The notes below the pieces were generated by a model that did not search any database, was not told the origin of the DNA, and worked only from the letters and a program-made list of their open reading frames with translations. From positions 1 through 36,148 of the forward strand of contig PAQI01000038.1 in NCBI GenBank assembly GCA_002709235.1: a stretch of DNA of 36,148 nucleotides. Reading direction: 5' to 3'. Positions 24,396 through 33,839 of this stretch are shown one piece after another. The position numbers and the translations under genes were made by a program. Source of the stretch: Hirschia sp. Its GTDB lineage: Bacteria; Pseudomonadota; Alphaproteobacteria; Caulobacterales; Hyphomonadaceae. Each line of letters begins with the position of its first letter. The stretch's first letter is position 1.

Positions 24396-26405
24396 ATGTT
24401 GAAAAAAATCGCTGGAGCCCTGCTCTCTGCCGCATTGGTATCACCCGTTATCTTCGGCACATCATCAGCGTTTGCACAGACCAGTGAAAGCACAGCACCA
24501 CTACCTATCGAGTACTGGGCCGTTCGTAGTGCCATGAGCAATGTGGCCGTATCGCCAAACGGCAAATATGTCTCTTTCATGAAGATTCAGGGCAAGGATG
24601 CTGACCCGGTCATTGAAATTCATGAAATCGATTCACTCGGCAAGGATCCTATCCGGCTTGACGCGACCAAGATGGAATTTGTCGCTGTAAACTGGGTTGG
24701 GGATGACTATCTGCTGATCACTGCACGCCAACAAGTCCGTCGATTTATTGAAGATGTGAACCGTGGCACATATGAATCGCGCGTGATCGCTTACAATGTA
24801 AAGGAGAAGGAGTGGATTGAACTGGCCAATAATGACTTCGGTGCCGTTGCCATTGCCAGCCTCCTCACCGATGAACCGGATTCAATTCTTATTCAAACCT
24901 TCTCCACGCCCGTTGAAGGCTTGGCCAATGCGAGCTTTTTCCGTGCCGACTATTACAAATACGATCTGAAAACCGGTCGACGGACGACAGTTCTTCGCGG
25001 TACTGACAAAAACTCCCAGGCAGAGTTTGACGCCAAGGGCCGTCCGCGTTTTTCGCAGGGCTATGACACTGTTTCCAAGGACTATGTGTACTATTATAGA
25101 GGCAAAGAAGACTCTTCCTGGAAGGAAATCTATCGCCTTCCATCCTATGGATATGATGAAGAGCTTCAGTTTGTGGGCATCTCTAAACAGGATGAGAACA
25201 TCGTTTATGCCATTGCGTTTAATGGCGAAGATCGTTCAGCTCTGTGGGCGTTCGACACGAATAAAGGTGCGTTCATCGAAAAGGTGTACCAACGCCCTGA
25301 CGTAGACATTTTGGCTGTTGTTGATAGCCACAACGTCTGGGAAAAATCAGATAGCGATGACGACAAGACTGGTCCCGATATTGTCGGTGTCGTTTACGGG
25401 ACAGACCGTTACCATATCGACTGGTTTGATGCTGAAGAAAAGGCACTCCACGAGGGACTGGAGGCTGCTATCCCAAATGGATATGAGATCAACATAACGT
25501 CGGCATCGCGTGACGACAGTGTGATGGTTGTGTCCAATCAAGGTCCACACGACCCTGGGTCATTTTACCTCTTCAAGGATGGTCAACTCAGCTATCTTGG
25601 GGGAACCAAACCTCACATCAAACCTGAAGATCTGGCCGATGTTAAATTCATCAAATATCCAACACGCGATGGCCACCAGATTCCAGCCTATCTGACCATC
25701 CCCAAAGGTGAAGGTCCTTGGCCACTCATCGTCCTCCCACATGGTGGACCGCATGTATCTGAAGTTATCGTGTGGGACGAGTGGAGCCAGTTCCTCGCAA
25801 ACAATGGCTACCTTGTCATGCAACCTGAATATCGCGGTTCGCGTGGTTGGGGCCTCAGTCACTGGCAGCAATCATTTGCTCAATGGGGTAAACTCATGGC
25901 TGATGACAAGGATGACGGCGTCAAATACCTGATCGAACAAGGCATGACCGAGCCGGACAAGGTTGCAATGTTTGGCTGGTCCTATGGTGGATATGCAGCG
26001 CTGGCGGCTGCAACACGTCCTGAAGTGGATGTCTATCAGTGCGTCATTGCGGGTGCCCCCGTATCAGACCTTCCTCAGGCCCGAGCTGATTTCGCCAAAG
26101 GCATTGAAGCGAGTGAGCGCTACATCGATGAAACCTATGACGGGCTGAACCCGCTTGAGCATGCAGACAAGGTCAAAATCCCAGTCATGATCATTCATGG
26201 AGATGTTGACCAGCGCGTGCCTTATTATCACGCCGAACGTATGGCGAAGAAACTGAAAAAATTCAACAAGGATTCCAAACTGGTAACCTTGAAGAAAGCT
26301 GACCACTTCTCCAACACGCTGTTTTACGATCACAAGACAACCTTATACACCGAGATCATAGACTGGCTCGAAAACAGGTGTGGACCGAATGGATTGAAAA
26401 ACTAA
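24396..26405 (+). CDS. Secreted S9-family (prolyl oligopeptidase-type) serine peptidase
   Basis: A 669-residue peptidase with a signal peptide (residues 1 to about 28, ending SSAFA), a beta-propeller-like N-terminal region to about 400, and an alpha/beta-hydrolase domain. The catalytic triad is Ser529 in MFGWSYGGYAA, Asp605 in HGDVDQRVP and His637 in KKADHFSN. The oxyanion region is VLPHGGPHV. It should cleave short peptides, acylaminoacyl- or dipeptidyl-type, in the periplasm or outside the cell. AGGAG lies 8 bases before the ATG. With the large receptor upstream it fits a peptide-scavenging pair. The exact cleavage preference cannot be told. Confidence 0.93.
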   Translation: MLKKIAGALLSAALVSPVIFGTSSAFAQTSESTAPLPIEYWAVRSAMSNVAVSPNGKYVSFMKIQGKDADPVIEIHEIDSLGKDPIRLDATKMEFVAVNWVGDDYLLITARQQVRRFIEDVNRGTYESRVIAYNVKEKEWIELANNDFGAVAIASLLTDEPDSILIQTFSTPVEGLANASFFRADYYKYDLKTGRRTTVLRGTDKNSQAEFDAKGRPRFSQGYDTVSKDYVYYYRGKEDSSWKEIYRLPSYGYDEELQFVGISKQDENIVYAIAFNGEDRSALWAFDTNKGAFIEKVYQRPDVDILAVVDSHNVWEKSDSDDDKTGPDIVGVVYGTDRYHIDWFDAEEKALHEGLEAAIPNGYEINITSASRDDSVMVVSNQGPHDPGSFYLFKDGQLSYLGGTKPHIKPEDLADVKFIKYPTRDGHQIPAYLTIPKGEGPWPLIVLPHGGPHVSEVIVWDEWSQFLANNGYLVMQPEYRGSRGWGLSHWQQSFAQWGKLMADDKDDGVKYLIEQGMTEPDKVAMFGWSYGGYAALAAATRPEVDVYQCVIAGAPVSDLPQARADFAKGIEASERYIDETYDGLNPLEHADKVKIPVMIIHGDVDQRVPYYHAERMAKKLKKFNKDSKLVTLKKADHFSNTLFYDHKTTLYTEIIDWLENRCGPNGLKN

Positions 26406-26417
26406 ACAGACTCATGA

Positions 26418-26452
26418 AAAGGGCGTTCCTGACTGGAACGCCCTTTTTATTT
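26418..26452 (+). terminator. Rho-independent terminator after the S9 peptidase
   Basis: AAAGGGCGTTCC (26418-26429) pairs perfectly with GGAACGCCCTTT (26435-26446) across a 5-nt loop, followed by TTATTTG. The A-rich left side lets it serve convergent msrA as well. Confidence 0.92.
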
Positions 26453-26478
26453 GTATCGACTTCAGTCCCTATAATTCA

Positions 26479-27135
26479 TCACTCGCTGGATACACCGGAA
26501 CCTGCCGGACAGCCCACGCCTGTGCCTCCCAACCCACAGTAGCCACCGGGATTCTTGTCCAGATATTGCTGATGATATGTCTCGGCAAAATAGAATGGTG
26601 GCGCTGACGCAATCTGCGTTGTGATGTCCCCCAATCCCGCTTCATGCAGAGCGCGTTGATAGGTCCCACGACTTGCGAATGCAATTTTCAACTGTTCATC
26701 GGAATGCACGAAGATTGCTGATCGATATTGCGTACCGACATCACCGCCCTGTCTCATTCCCTGAGTGGGGTCATGGCTCTCCCAAAACACCTTCAAGAGT
26801 GCCTCCAACGATGTCTTTGATGTCTGATATACGACCCGCACAACCTCAGTATGACCCGTCTTGCCGGTGCATACCTCTTCATAAGTAGGATGCGGCGTGT
26901 AGCCCCCCTGATAGCCTACAGCAGTGACATAGACACCCGGAGTTTGCCAAAAACGGCGCTCCGCACCCCAAAAACATCCAAGCCCCAAGTCAAGCATTTC
27001 CGTACCATCAGGATAGGGCCCAGTCATATTGTGACCGTTAACGGCATGAGCAGGCTGAAGGGGCAGTGGTTGAGCGCGTCCCGGCAATGCTTTATCCGGC
27101 TCCACCATTCTTGTCTTGTCGCTTGAAAACAGCAT
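26479..27135 (-). CDS. msrA: Peptide-methionine (S)-S-oxide reductase
   Basis: It repairs methionine-S-sulfoxide in proteins and free methionine. The catalytic Cys54 lies in [11 protein letters not shown], followed by the family segments [18 protein letters not shown] and HTEVVRVVY, then [23 protein letters not shown]. Two further cysteines near the C-terminus ([16 protein letters not shown]) are the likely resolving residues, as in the E. coli enzyme. The 218-residue length and the roughly 45-residue leader before the core are normal for the longer MsrA form. It is a single gene, convergent with the S9 peptidase. Together with the free-Met-R-sulfoxide reductase at 18264 the window covers two stereochemical repair activities; no msrB is seen. 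Confidence 0.95.
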   Translation of the reverse strand: MLFSSDKTRMVEPDKALPGRAQPLPLQPAHAVNGHNMTGPYPDGTEMLDLGLGCFWGAERRFWQTPGVYVTAVGYQGGYTPHPTYEEVCTGKTGHTEVVRVVYQTSKTSLEALLKVFWESHDPTQGMRQGGDVGTQYRSAIFVHSDEQLKIAFASRGTYQRALHEAGLGDITTQIASAPPFYFAETYHQQYLDKNPGGYCGLGGTGVGCPAGSGVSSE

Positions 27136-27278
27136 GTAAGTTCTCCGATTTTCGCGCGCCTTGGACCACCGGGCGGCACAATGGAGAGTTAGGTCAGATT
27201 TTTACATGCACAAGGCAAATTCCAATCAAATCAGTGCTTGCACTTGGCGAACATCACGCTATTGTCCGCGCCTTCAGT

Positions 27279-27368
27279 GGTGAGGTGGCCGAGTGGTCGA
27301 AGGCGCACGCCTGGAAAGTGTGTAGGCGGGAGACCGTCTCCAGGGTTCGAATCCCTGTCTCACCGCCA
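27279..27368 (+). tRNA. tRNA-Ser(GGA)
   Basis: A 90-nt tRNA with an encoded CCA. The acceptor stem pairs GGTGAGG with TCTCACC (one G-U), the D-arm has GTGGCCGAGTGGTCGAAGGC, and the anticodon arm CACGC-CTGGAAA-GTGTG gives anticodon GGA. A long variable arm (TAGGCGGGAGACCGTCT) marks it as serine-type, and the T-arm contains GGTTCGAATCC. It reads UCC and UCU codons. Confidence 0.96.
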
Positions 27369-27419
27369 GTCATTCCGGGCTCCACCGGGGTGACCGATCC
27401 GACCAGATTTTCTGTCGAC

Positions 27420-27634
27420 GGCGTTGTCAGAAAAGCTGGCGTATCTCACCAAGTCGCCGTGATTGGCTGTCCTACCTAATATGAAACGTCCATTTTTCGA
27501 TATTTCAAAACGTCACCCGAAGTCATCTGCCTCGCGGTTCTACCGCCCTATCCGAATGGCGGCAACTTTTCGCCGCCTGAATAGTTGTCCCTTTCCGACT
27601 ATGTGAGACCAGTTGGCGTTTGTCTGATACTACC
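27420..27634. mobile_element. 215-bp IS6-family relic, copy 3 (MITE-like)
   Basis: Both ends follow the pattern of the intact element: left GGCGTTGTCAGAAAAGC, right (minus strand) GGTAGTATCAGACAAACGCC. Between them lie only the first 60 or so bases of the transposase gene and the last 35, joined near 27540, so about 600 bp are missing. The start has lost one A (ATGAAACGTCC against ATGAAAACGTCC) and is out of frame. It begins 52 bp after tRNA-Ser and ends 28 bp before the ccoS stop. No target duplication is visible. Confidence 0.8.
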
Positions 27635-27661
27635 GTCTGACACAACCATCCCAGAAGATAA

Positions 27662-27814
27662 TCAGATCAAAGGGGTATCGTCATCAATCAAGATGCGGTT
27701 GGCAGCTCCTTCCGGGTCTTCGAACTGACCTGTATTGGCAGCCCATAAGAATGCTGCCAGGCCAAGACCACCAAGCATCAGAGCAACGGGAATGAGATAA
27801 ATAATGATAGTCAC
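27662..27814 (-). CDS. ccoS: cbb3 oxidase assembly protein CcoS
   Basis: A 50-residue single-span membrane protein needed for maturation of the cbb3 oxidase, probably for cofactor insertion. It opens MTIIIYLIPVALMLGGLGLA, continues AFLWAANTGQFEDPEGAA, and ends in an acidic tail (DDDTPLI). The F/LWA...GQFEDPEG pattern is the CcoS/FixS signature. The start is a GTG at 27814 that overlaps the ccoI stop (GTGA), so the two are translationally coupled. It is the last gene of the operon. Confidence 0.93.
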   Translation of the reverse strand: MTIIIYLIPVALMLGGLGLAAFLWAANTGQFEDPEGAANRILIDDDTPLI

Positions 27815-30039
27815 AAACCGAGCTTCCAATTTCTGCCCAATCTAAGGGCGTTTAGTGTGACAATTAACGATGATGCAGACATCGCAATCGCGGCAATCAG
27901 AGGTGTCACATTGCCTGTAACAGCGATCGGTACGGCCACCAGATTATAGGCTGCTGCAAGACCAAAATTCTCCAGCATCACCTGTTTGGCAGATCTTGAA
28001 ACTCTCAGGACCTCTAAAATGCTTCTTGGACTGCCAGTATAAACAGCATCACTTGCCGACTGGCTGACATCCATGGCTCCGCCTGGCGTCAAAGACGCGT
28101 GGGCCATGGCAATGGCACCAGCATCATTCAGGCCATCTCCGACCATAAGCACTTTCTTGCCTTCGGATCTCAACGCCTCAAGTCGATCTGACTTTTCGCG
28201 CGGCCGTGCTCTGGAAGTCCAATGTGAAATTCCAAGCGCTGCCGCCATTCGTGACACTGCAATTGGCTGATCACCGGAAAGAATTTCCATCGACAGTCCC
28301 TGATCCTGCAAGGCCTGAATCGTTGTGATCGTATCGTCACGTAATTGTTCTTCAAATCTGAAGCAGACAGGTGAATCCACTCCGCGAGAAAACCACAATT
28401 CCGGCCCGAACGATGAATCTCTTTGGGAAACTCCCACCCATTCGGCCGATCCAAGACGACAAGCTACTCCGTCAATATCAGCCTCCAGACCAAGGCCGAT
28501 ATGTTCCGTGATTCCCACCGCAGGCGACCCAGGGCCAGCTGCAGCGACAATGGCTCTTGAAAGCGGATGACGGCTCGTCCGGGCCAATTTGGCAGCATCA
28601 ACAAGAGCTGCTTGATTGACCGTGGAAGCAATCAATGTCGGAACTCCGAGTGTGAGAGTGCCTGTTTTGTCGAAAACAATGTGATCGATGTCCGCAAAGC
28701 GCTCGAGAGCGTCTCCAGATTTAAGAAACACTCCTGATCGAAAAAGTCGGCCTGTCGCCACGACCTGTACAACAGGCGCAGCAAGTGCAAGTGCACATGG
28801 ACAAGTGATGATCAGGGTGGAAACCGCAACCAGAACAGCCTCTCGAACACTGGCTCCCAAAATCAACCAGACCAACAAGGTCAGCGCTGCAGTTGAATGA
28901 ACAAACGGCACGTAAAATTGCACCGCCCTGTCAGCAATCTTTCGGTAATTCGAACGACGCTGTTCACCTGTCTCCAGCATGTTCGAAATGTCGGCCAACA
29001 ATGAATTGGAGGCCGGAGATACAGCCACCCCTTTCAAAGGGTCCCCCACATTAACGGTTCCGGCATAGAGCAAAGTTCCAGCCGCAACCAATCGCGGCAT
29101 GCTCTCTCCAGATACCAGGCTTTCATCGACCTCGCTGGTACCATTGGTAATTTTCATGTCGACCACGGCGCGTTCGCCAGATGCCAGAAGGACTTCATCG
29201 CCTTCCACGATTTCATCTGCACGTACTGAAATGGCATTTCCAGATGCTGGATCTATCCGGGTAACTGTCTTGTCACGCAAAATAGCCAAATCATGCGCAG
29301 CGCCATATGCCTGTCGACGAAGACGCGCGTCCAGGAAACGGCCAACCAAAAGAAAGAACAACAGCATGACGCATGCATCGAAATAGGCATGCGGACCACC
29401 AATTATCGTCTCCCAGACACTCACAAAAAATGCCAACCAGATCGCCAATGTTATCGGCACATCCATATTAACATGCTGATGCCGCAAGGCGCGCCAAGCA
29501 GATACGTAGAAATGATGCCCGGAAAAGATAATCACTGGCAGTGCGATCAGACCGGAAATGGCATGAAAAGCTTGTCGAGTGCCTCCTCCCATCTCACCCA
29601 CTCCGCCCCATACAGAAATGGAGAGCAGCATGATATTCGCCGCAGCAAACCCTGCTACCCCCATAGCAATCAATAGGCTGCGCTCTTCAGACATGCGCGC
29701 GTCGGATTCAGAATTGGGGCTACGAGCCGACACACCATAACCAAGCCCGGCAATGGATTGGGTAATTTCACTTCCGGTCAGCTCGCCTGACCATTCAAGG
29801 CGCATGCGCCCTGTCGACAGATTCAAACGCGCAAGTGAGACGCCTGGTAAGGCTTTTGCGGCACTTTCGATCTTTGATATACAGCCACCACATTTTGCGC
29901 CCCTGACATCAAGTTCAAGATGATTGAGTCCTTTTGACTGGCGCACAAAAGCATCAACATTGAGATCGCCGCCCTGATTTTCCAGCGGAGCCAGACCTGA
30001 AGGACATCCGAGATTTTGCAAGACCTGCGTATCGCTCAT
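27811..30039 (-). CDS. ccoI: Cu+-exporting P-type ATPase of the cbb3 cluster (CcoI/FixI)
   Basis: A P1B-type ATPase that moves copper out of the cytoplasm to supply the Cu-B site of the cbb3 oxidase. The 742 residues comprise an N-terminal heavy-metal domain with Cys50-x-x-Cys53 (GAKCGGCISK), about eight membrane helices, the metal-site CPC motif in IITCPCALALAAP (near 415), the phosphorylation site DKTGTLTLG (near 457), and the hinge GDGLNDAGAIAMA (near 635). It lies between ccoH and ccoS with 4-bp overlaps on both sides. This context marks it as the slow-turnover assembly pump rather than a general copper-resistance CopA. Confidence 0.95.
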   Translation of the reverse strand: MSDTQVLQNLGCPSGLAPLENQGGDLNVDAFVRQSKGLNHLELDVRGAKCGGCISKIESAAKALPGVSLARLNLSTGRMRLEWSGELTGSEITQSIAGLGYGVSARSPNSESDARMSEERSLLIAMGVAGFAAANIMLLSISVWGGVGEMGGGTRQAFHAISGLIALPVIIFSGHHFYVSAWRALRHQHVNMDVPITLAIWLAFFVSVWETIIGGPHAYFDACVMLLFFLLVGRFLDARLRRQAYGAAHDLAILRDKTVTRIDPASGNAISVRADEIVEGDEVLLASGERAVVDMKITNGTSEVDESLVSGESMPRLVAAGTLLYAGTVNVGDPLKGVAVSPASNSLLADISNMLETGEQRRSNYRKIADRAVQFYVPFVHSTAALTLLVWLILGASVREAVLVAVSTLIITCPCALALAAPVVQVVATGRLFRSGVFLKSGDALERFADIDHIVFDKTGTLTLGVPTLIASTVNQAALVDAAKLARTSRHPLSRAIVAAAGPGSPAVGITEHIGLGLEADIDGVACRLGSAEWVGVSQRDSSFGPELWFSRGVDSPVCFRFEEQLRDDTITTIQALQDQGLSMEILSGDQPIAVSRMAAALGISHWTSRARPREKSDRLEALRSEGKKVLMVGDGLNDAGAIAMAHASLTPGGAMDVSQSASDAVYTGSPRSILEVLRVSRSAKQVMLENFGLAAAYNLVAVPIAVTGNVTPLIAAIAMSASSLIVTLNALRLGRNWKLGL

Positions 30040-30539
30040 TTGACTGTCAAAGTCTTGTGCGCAGTGAAAAGGTGCTGTTGCTCTGTTTCATCCGAAACAG
30101 TGGCAACGGCCTCCCATTGTCCCATCGATAGCGATCCTATCGACATTTCATAATTGCCGGCACCTGTGGACTTAAGCACAAGCAAGCGATCCTCGGCAGT
30201 TGTTGCCAATCGACGAAGCTCGACAGTCACCTCATACCCATTGAGTGGCTGCCCATGCCGATCCTCCAGATGGACAATCAATTTGCGGGATTCCAACCCC
30301 ATTTGCGCTGTCCAACCTCGATCCATTTGCAATGCCCGGTCTTTCAGCTTGTCATTGTAATTGATGCCTTGAAGGTAGGATTTCTGTATGTCTTCGCCCG
30401 GGAAGCTGGTAATTGCATGGAACAGAAAGACACCGTTCACGGCAAACATCAGCCCGAAAAATCCCATCAACCACATCAGAACATGGATGCCCTTGAGTTC
30501 CTTTGGCGATCTTTCGTGTGAGACACCATCGTTCATCAT
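30036..30539 (-). CDS. ccoH: cbb3 oxidase accessory protein CcoH/FixH
   Basis: A 167-residue protein with one membrane helix (about residues 22-45; MWLMGFFGLMFAVNGVFLF) and a periplasmic beta-rich domain, matching the FixH family involved in assembly and stability of the cbb3 complex. Recognisable pieces are the HAITSFPGEDIQKSYLQG stretch after the helix, then YNDKL, then WTAQ. Its start overlaps the ccoG stop within ATGATGA, and its stop overlaps the ccoI start by four bases, consistent with one polycistronic transcript. Confidence 0.9.
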   Translation of the reverse strand: MMNDGVSHERSPKELKGIHVLMWLMGFFGLMFAVNGVFLFHAITSFPGEDIQKSYLQGINYNDKLKDRALQMDRGWTAQMGLESRKLIVHLEDRHGQPLNGYEVTVELRRLATTAEDRLLVLKSTGAGNYEMSIGSLSMGQWEAVATVSDETEQQHLFTAHKTLTVK

Positions 30540-31993
30540 CGCTCTCCACTCTGGAACGGGACCCTGTTCGTGATTTCCTCTCCCGTATCCAGATCAGAAA
30601 TCACAAAGTTGATGGTTGAAATATCACTCGCGGCCGGTACCACGACCAACACACGGTAACGATCAACTCCATGAGCGGCGACTGGCACGATAAATCGCAT
30701 CATTTCCTCGCTCTCCAGACCGACAACTTTCAGTTCTGCATTATCTACCCCGGTGATCGACACACTCATCTTCCTTGCCGCAGTGCTTTTGTTGACCAAC
30801 TTCAATGCATAGCCATTTTGAATGTCTCCATTCGACAGACGCACGAATGGAGGTGACCGATCCTTCAGGACATTCACTTCATAAGTGGCCTTGGACATAA
30901 GGCCGAACAGCATCAATGCACCAATTGCAACGATCAGCCCCGCATACAGTGCTGTACGCATCCGAACCAATCTGACGCGGGGTGGTGGTTTACCTTCCGA
31001 GCGCGCCGCCACAGCAATTTCCGTGTCATAAGCGATCAGACCAGTAGGACGATCAACACGCACCATCATTTCATCGCACGCATCAATACAAAGCGCGCAA
31101 TGAATGCACTCCAGTTGAGAGCCATTGCGAATATCTATGCCCATCGGACACACCTGCACGCACTGATTACAATCGATGCAATCGCCTCGGCCTTCCCAGC
31201 TTTCCGTCTTGCGTTTAGGCCCGCGCGGTTCTCCTCGATCGTAACGGTAGGTGACATTCAGAGCGTGTTCATCGGTCAACGCTCCCTGAATACGTGGCCA
31301 TGGACACATATAGGTGCAGACCTGCTCTCGCATTGTACCAGCGAGGAAATAGGTCGTCAGCGTCAGGATCCCAGCAAACCAGTAAGCTGATAGCGGTGCT
31401 TCACCAGAAAGCCATCCCTGAGCGACTGTCGGCGCATCATGCCAATACAGGATGAACGCGCCTCCCGTCCAAAAGGCTATAAACAGCCATGCCGCATGTT
31501 TTCCCAGCTTGCGCCATAACTTATTGAAACCAAGAGGAGATTTGTCCAAACGCATCCGCGCTGCTCGATCTCCTTCAAACGCACGCTCAATCCAGATATA
31601 AAGATCCGTCCAGACTGTCTGAGGACAGGTATAACCACACCAAACTCTTCCGAGCAGTGAGGTCACCAGAAAAAGGGCCAATGCAGCAAGGATCAGCAAA
31701 CCCGCGAGATAATAAGCTTCCTGAGGCCAAATTTCGATGAAGAAGAAATAGAATTTCTCTGATGCAAAATCAGCCAACACAGCCTGATCAGGAATTCCCT
31801 CACCACGATCCCAACGGATCCAGGGAACGGCATAATATACGGTTAGCGTTACCGCCATCACGATCCATTTAACCAGCCTGAATCTGCCGTGCGCCAGTTT
31901 GGGATAGATCTGCTTTCGTTTGGCATAGAGGTCGCTATGCGAAACAGCCCCACCTGAGTCCGCCTGATTGTCGCTGGTAGTGGCCTGTGTCAT
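30536..31993 (-). CDS. ccoG: cbb3 oxidase accessory ferredoxin CcoG/FixG
   Basis: A 485-residue polytopic iron-sulfur protein; characterised homologues reduce Cu2+ to Cu+ for the cbb3 assembly pathway. An N-terminal soluble stretch is followed by several helices, with CGYTCPQTVWTDLY near 119-132 and TYMCPWPRIQGAL after another helix. Then comes a two-cluster ferredoxin region: CIDCNQCVQVCPMGI and CIHCALCIDACDEMM (about 270-305). The C-terminal part after one more helix is an immunoglobulin-like periplasmic domain. It starts 10 bases after ccoP. Confidence 0.95.
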   Translation of the reverse strand: MTQATTSDNQADSGGAVSHSDLYAKRKQIYPKLAHGRFRLVKWIVMAVTLTVYYAVPWIRWDRGEGIPDQAVLADFASEKFYFFFIEIWPQEAYYLAGLLILAALALFLVTSLLGRVWCGYTCPQTVWTDLYIWIERAFEGDRAARMRLDKSPLGFNKLWRKLGKHAAWLFIAFWTGGAFILYWHDAPTVAQGWLSGEAPLSAYWFAGILTLTTYFLAGTMREQVCTYMCPWPRIQGALTDEHALNVTYRYDRGEPRGPKRKTESWEGRGDCIDCNQCVQVCPMGIDIRNGSQLECIHCALCIDACDEMMVRVDRPTGLIAYDTEIAVAARSEGKPPPRVRLVRMRTALYAGLIVAIGALMLFGLMSKATYEVNVLKDRSPPFVRLSNGDIQNGYALKLVNKSTAARKMSVSITGVDNAELKVVGLESEEMMRFIVPVAAHGVDRYRVLVVVPAASDISTINFVISDLDTGEEITNRVPFQSGER

Positions 31994-32002
31994 GGCGAGA
32001 CC

Positions 32003-32887
32003 TCATTCACCTCCACCCAATGAGTGGACATAAACCGCAAGCGCCTTGATCGACGCATCATCTAGACGCCCCTCCCACGCTGGCATATGCGAGTTTCTGG
32101 CATGGTAGATCGTATCGAAAATGTCCCGCTTGCTGTCGCCAAACAGCCAATCTGCATCTGTCAGGTCCGGTGCCCCCTGAGTGCGATCTCCTTTGCCCTG
32201 GTCCCCATGACAAGACGAACATTGCGCCACCCAGTTTCCAGAAGCACGCTCAACGGCTTCAGGGTCATCCGAACGGTCAGATAGATGTAGTACATACTCC
32301 GTCAAATCACTGATTTGCGCTGCTGTCAGGAAGCCATCTTGACCGAAACGCGGCATCGCCGAGAAACGAGTATCCTCATCTTCTTCATGCCGGATACCGT
32401 GACGTAATGTTGTCTCAATGCCTTCAAGCGTACCATCCCACAACCAGATATCATCTGCGAGAACTGGATACCCCTTCGCACCGCGACCACCCGCACCATG
32501 ACAGGTTGCACAATTATCTCCGAACAGGCTTTCACCCATGGCAAGGGCAAATTGCTGAAGATCACGATCAGTTTCAATATCTCGAAGTGAAGCATCAAGC
32601 AGAGCAGTCGCATCCGACTGACGCTTTTGTTGCATTTCGCTAATGGCGAGGGAAACGTTGTCTCTGTCGGAATGATTTCTCAACCCTGGGGTATTGGTCC
32701 CCAACCCAGGCAGTGCCGGAATTGCCGGCATCAGGATCATGTATATAACTGCAATTCCAATGGTAATGTACCAAGTGTAAAGCCACCAGCGCGGCAGCGG
32801 ATTGTTCAACTCGCTGATCCCATCCCAGGAATGGCCGGTCGTCTGCAAGCCTGAATGTTCGTCTACCGGCTTGTTGTCATCAGTCAT
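32003..32887 (-). CDS. ccoP: cbb3 cytochrome oxidase subunit III (di-haem cytochrome c)
   Basis: A membrane-anchored di-haem cytochrome c passing electrons to the catalytic subunit. From the ATG at 32887 it has 294 residues. The open frame reaches further upstream to 32974 but runs through ccoQ, so the internal ATG (MTDDNKPVDEHSG) is chosen; it gives the usual CcoP N-terminus. One helix (WWLYTWYITIGIAVIYMIL) is followed by two CxxCH haem sites, CATCHGAGGRG near 125 and CSSCHGDQGKG near 222, each with a later Met ligand candidate. The start overlaps the ccoQ stop by eight bases (ATGACTGA). Confidence 0.95.
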   Translation of the reverse strand: MTDDNKPVDEHSGLQTTGHSWDGISELNNPLPRWWLYTWYITIGIAVIYMILMPAIPALPGLGTNTPGLRNHSDRDNVSLAISEMQQKRQSDATALLDASLRDIETDRDLQQFALAMGESLFGDNCATCHGAGGRGAKGYPVLADDIWLWDGTLEGIETTLRHGIRHEEDEDTRFSAMPRFGQDGFLTAAQISDLTEYVLHLSDRSDDPEAVERASGNWVAQCSSCHGDQGKGDRTQGAPDLTDADWLFGDSKRDIFDTIYHARNSHMPAWEGRLDDASIKALAVYVHSLGGGE

Positions 32888-33041
32888 GATGCGGCCCCTT
32901 ATCGGAAAGTGGAAGTTGCGCGGCATCGTCAAACTTGGACTTGTTGCTTGGCCACAAGGCATAGGCCAACGCACAACCGAACATGACGACGAAATAGATC
33001 AAACCGCCAGTCTGGGCGAAACTTGAGAGAACCTCATACAT
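32880..33041 (-). CDS. ccoQ: cbb3 oxidase small subunit CcoQ
   Basis: A 53-residue single-helix protein stabilising the cbb3 complex. The sequence begins MYEVLSSFAQTGGLIYFVVM, continues through FGCALAYALWPSNKSKFDDA and ends in a polar, His-rich tail. The W-P-x-N/R-x-x-x-F-D-x-A pattern is the CcoQ/FixQ signature. The ATG at 33041 has AGGAGAGG upstream. It lies between ccoO (16 bp away) and ccoP (8-bp overlap). Confidence 0.93.
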   Translation of the reverse strand: MYEVLSSFAQTGGLIYFVVMFGCALAYALWPSNKSKFDDAAQLPLSDKGPHHD

Positions 33042-33056
33042 CTGGGCTTTCCTCTC

Positions 33057-33827
33057 CTATCGCCGATTTTCGAGGTCATCGGCTTCGTATGTTGAAAAAT
33101 CAACCAACGTCCCAGTCATCTGGAGATACGCAACCAATGCATCCATTTCCGTGACTCGTTCAGGGTCACCATCGAAATCGCGCAGTTCAAAAGAGCCTTC
33201 GCGTCCGGCTGCTTCGGCATAAGCAGAGACAAGGTCATCTACAAATTCAAACCCTCGCCCTTCGGGATCTGCCTGGGCCAGCAAATGGGCCTCAGCATTC
33301 TCGATCATGCCATCAGTATAGGGTACACCGACCAAGCGTTCCGTCCGCAAGCGGGCACTAATGTCCTTGGTTCGCAAAGGTTTTTCTGCAAGAAATGCAT
33401 AGGGAGGCATTACCGATTCCGGCACGAGCGCTCTTGGATCCTTCAAATGATCGACCTGCCAGGTGACAGAGTATTTGCCACCCACACGCGCAAGATCCGG
33501 CCCGGTACGTTTAGAGCCCCATTGGAATGGATGATCATACATGCTCTCTGCAGCGAGCGAGTAATGACCATAGCGTTCAACCTCATCGCGCAAGGGGCGC
33601 ACCATCTGACTGTGGCAGACGTAACATCCCTCGCGCACATAGATGTCGCGGCCCAACAATTCCAGTGGTGTGTAAGGCCGCATGCCGTCGACCTTCTCTA
33701 TGGTATTATCCATATACATGAGTGGAGCCATCTGGATGATTCCACCAATTGACACCACCACAAGAATACCAACGGTCAATAACAATGAGTGGCGCTCAAG
33801 CACTCCATGATTATTCATGAGTCCCAT
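33057..33827 (-). CDS. ccoO: cbb3 cytochrome oxidase subunit II (mono-haem cytochrome c)
   Basis: A 256-residue membrane-anchored cytochrome c that links CcoP to the catalytic subunit. The N-terminal helix spans about residues 13-33 and is followed by the conserved [17 protein letters not shown] and the single haem site Cys68-x-x-Cys71-His72 in [16 protein letters not shown] segment with VMPPYAFL carries the likely Met ligand. The start at 33827 is supported by GGAGG eight bases upstream; a second in-frame ATG nine bases later is less well placed. It begins 12 bp after ccoN. Confidence 0.96.
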   Translation of the reverse strand: MGLMNNHGVLERHSLLLTVGILVVVSIGGIIQMAPLMYMDNTIEKVDGMRPYTPLELLGRDIYVREGCYVCHSQMVRPLRDEVERYGHYSLAAESMYDHPFQWGSKRTGPDLARVGGKYSVTWQVDHLKDPRALVPESVMPPYAFLAEKPLRTKDISARLRTERLVGVPYTDGMIENAEAHLLAQADPEGRGFEFVDDLVSAYAEAAGREGSFELRDFDGDPERVTEMDALVAYLQMTGTLVDFSTYEADDLENRR

Positions 33828-33839
33828 GAAACTGGCCTC

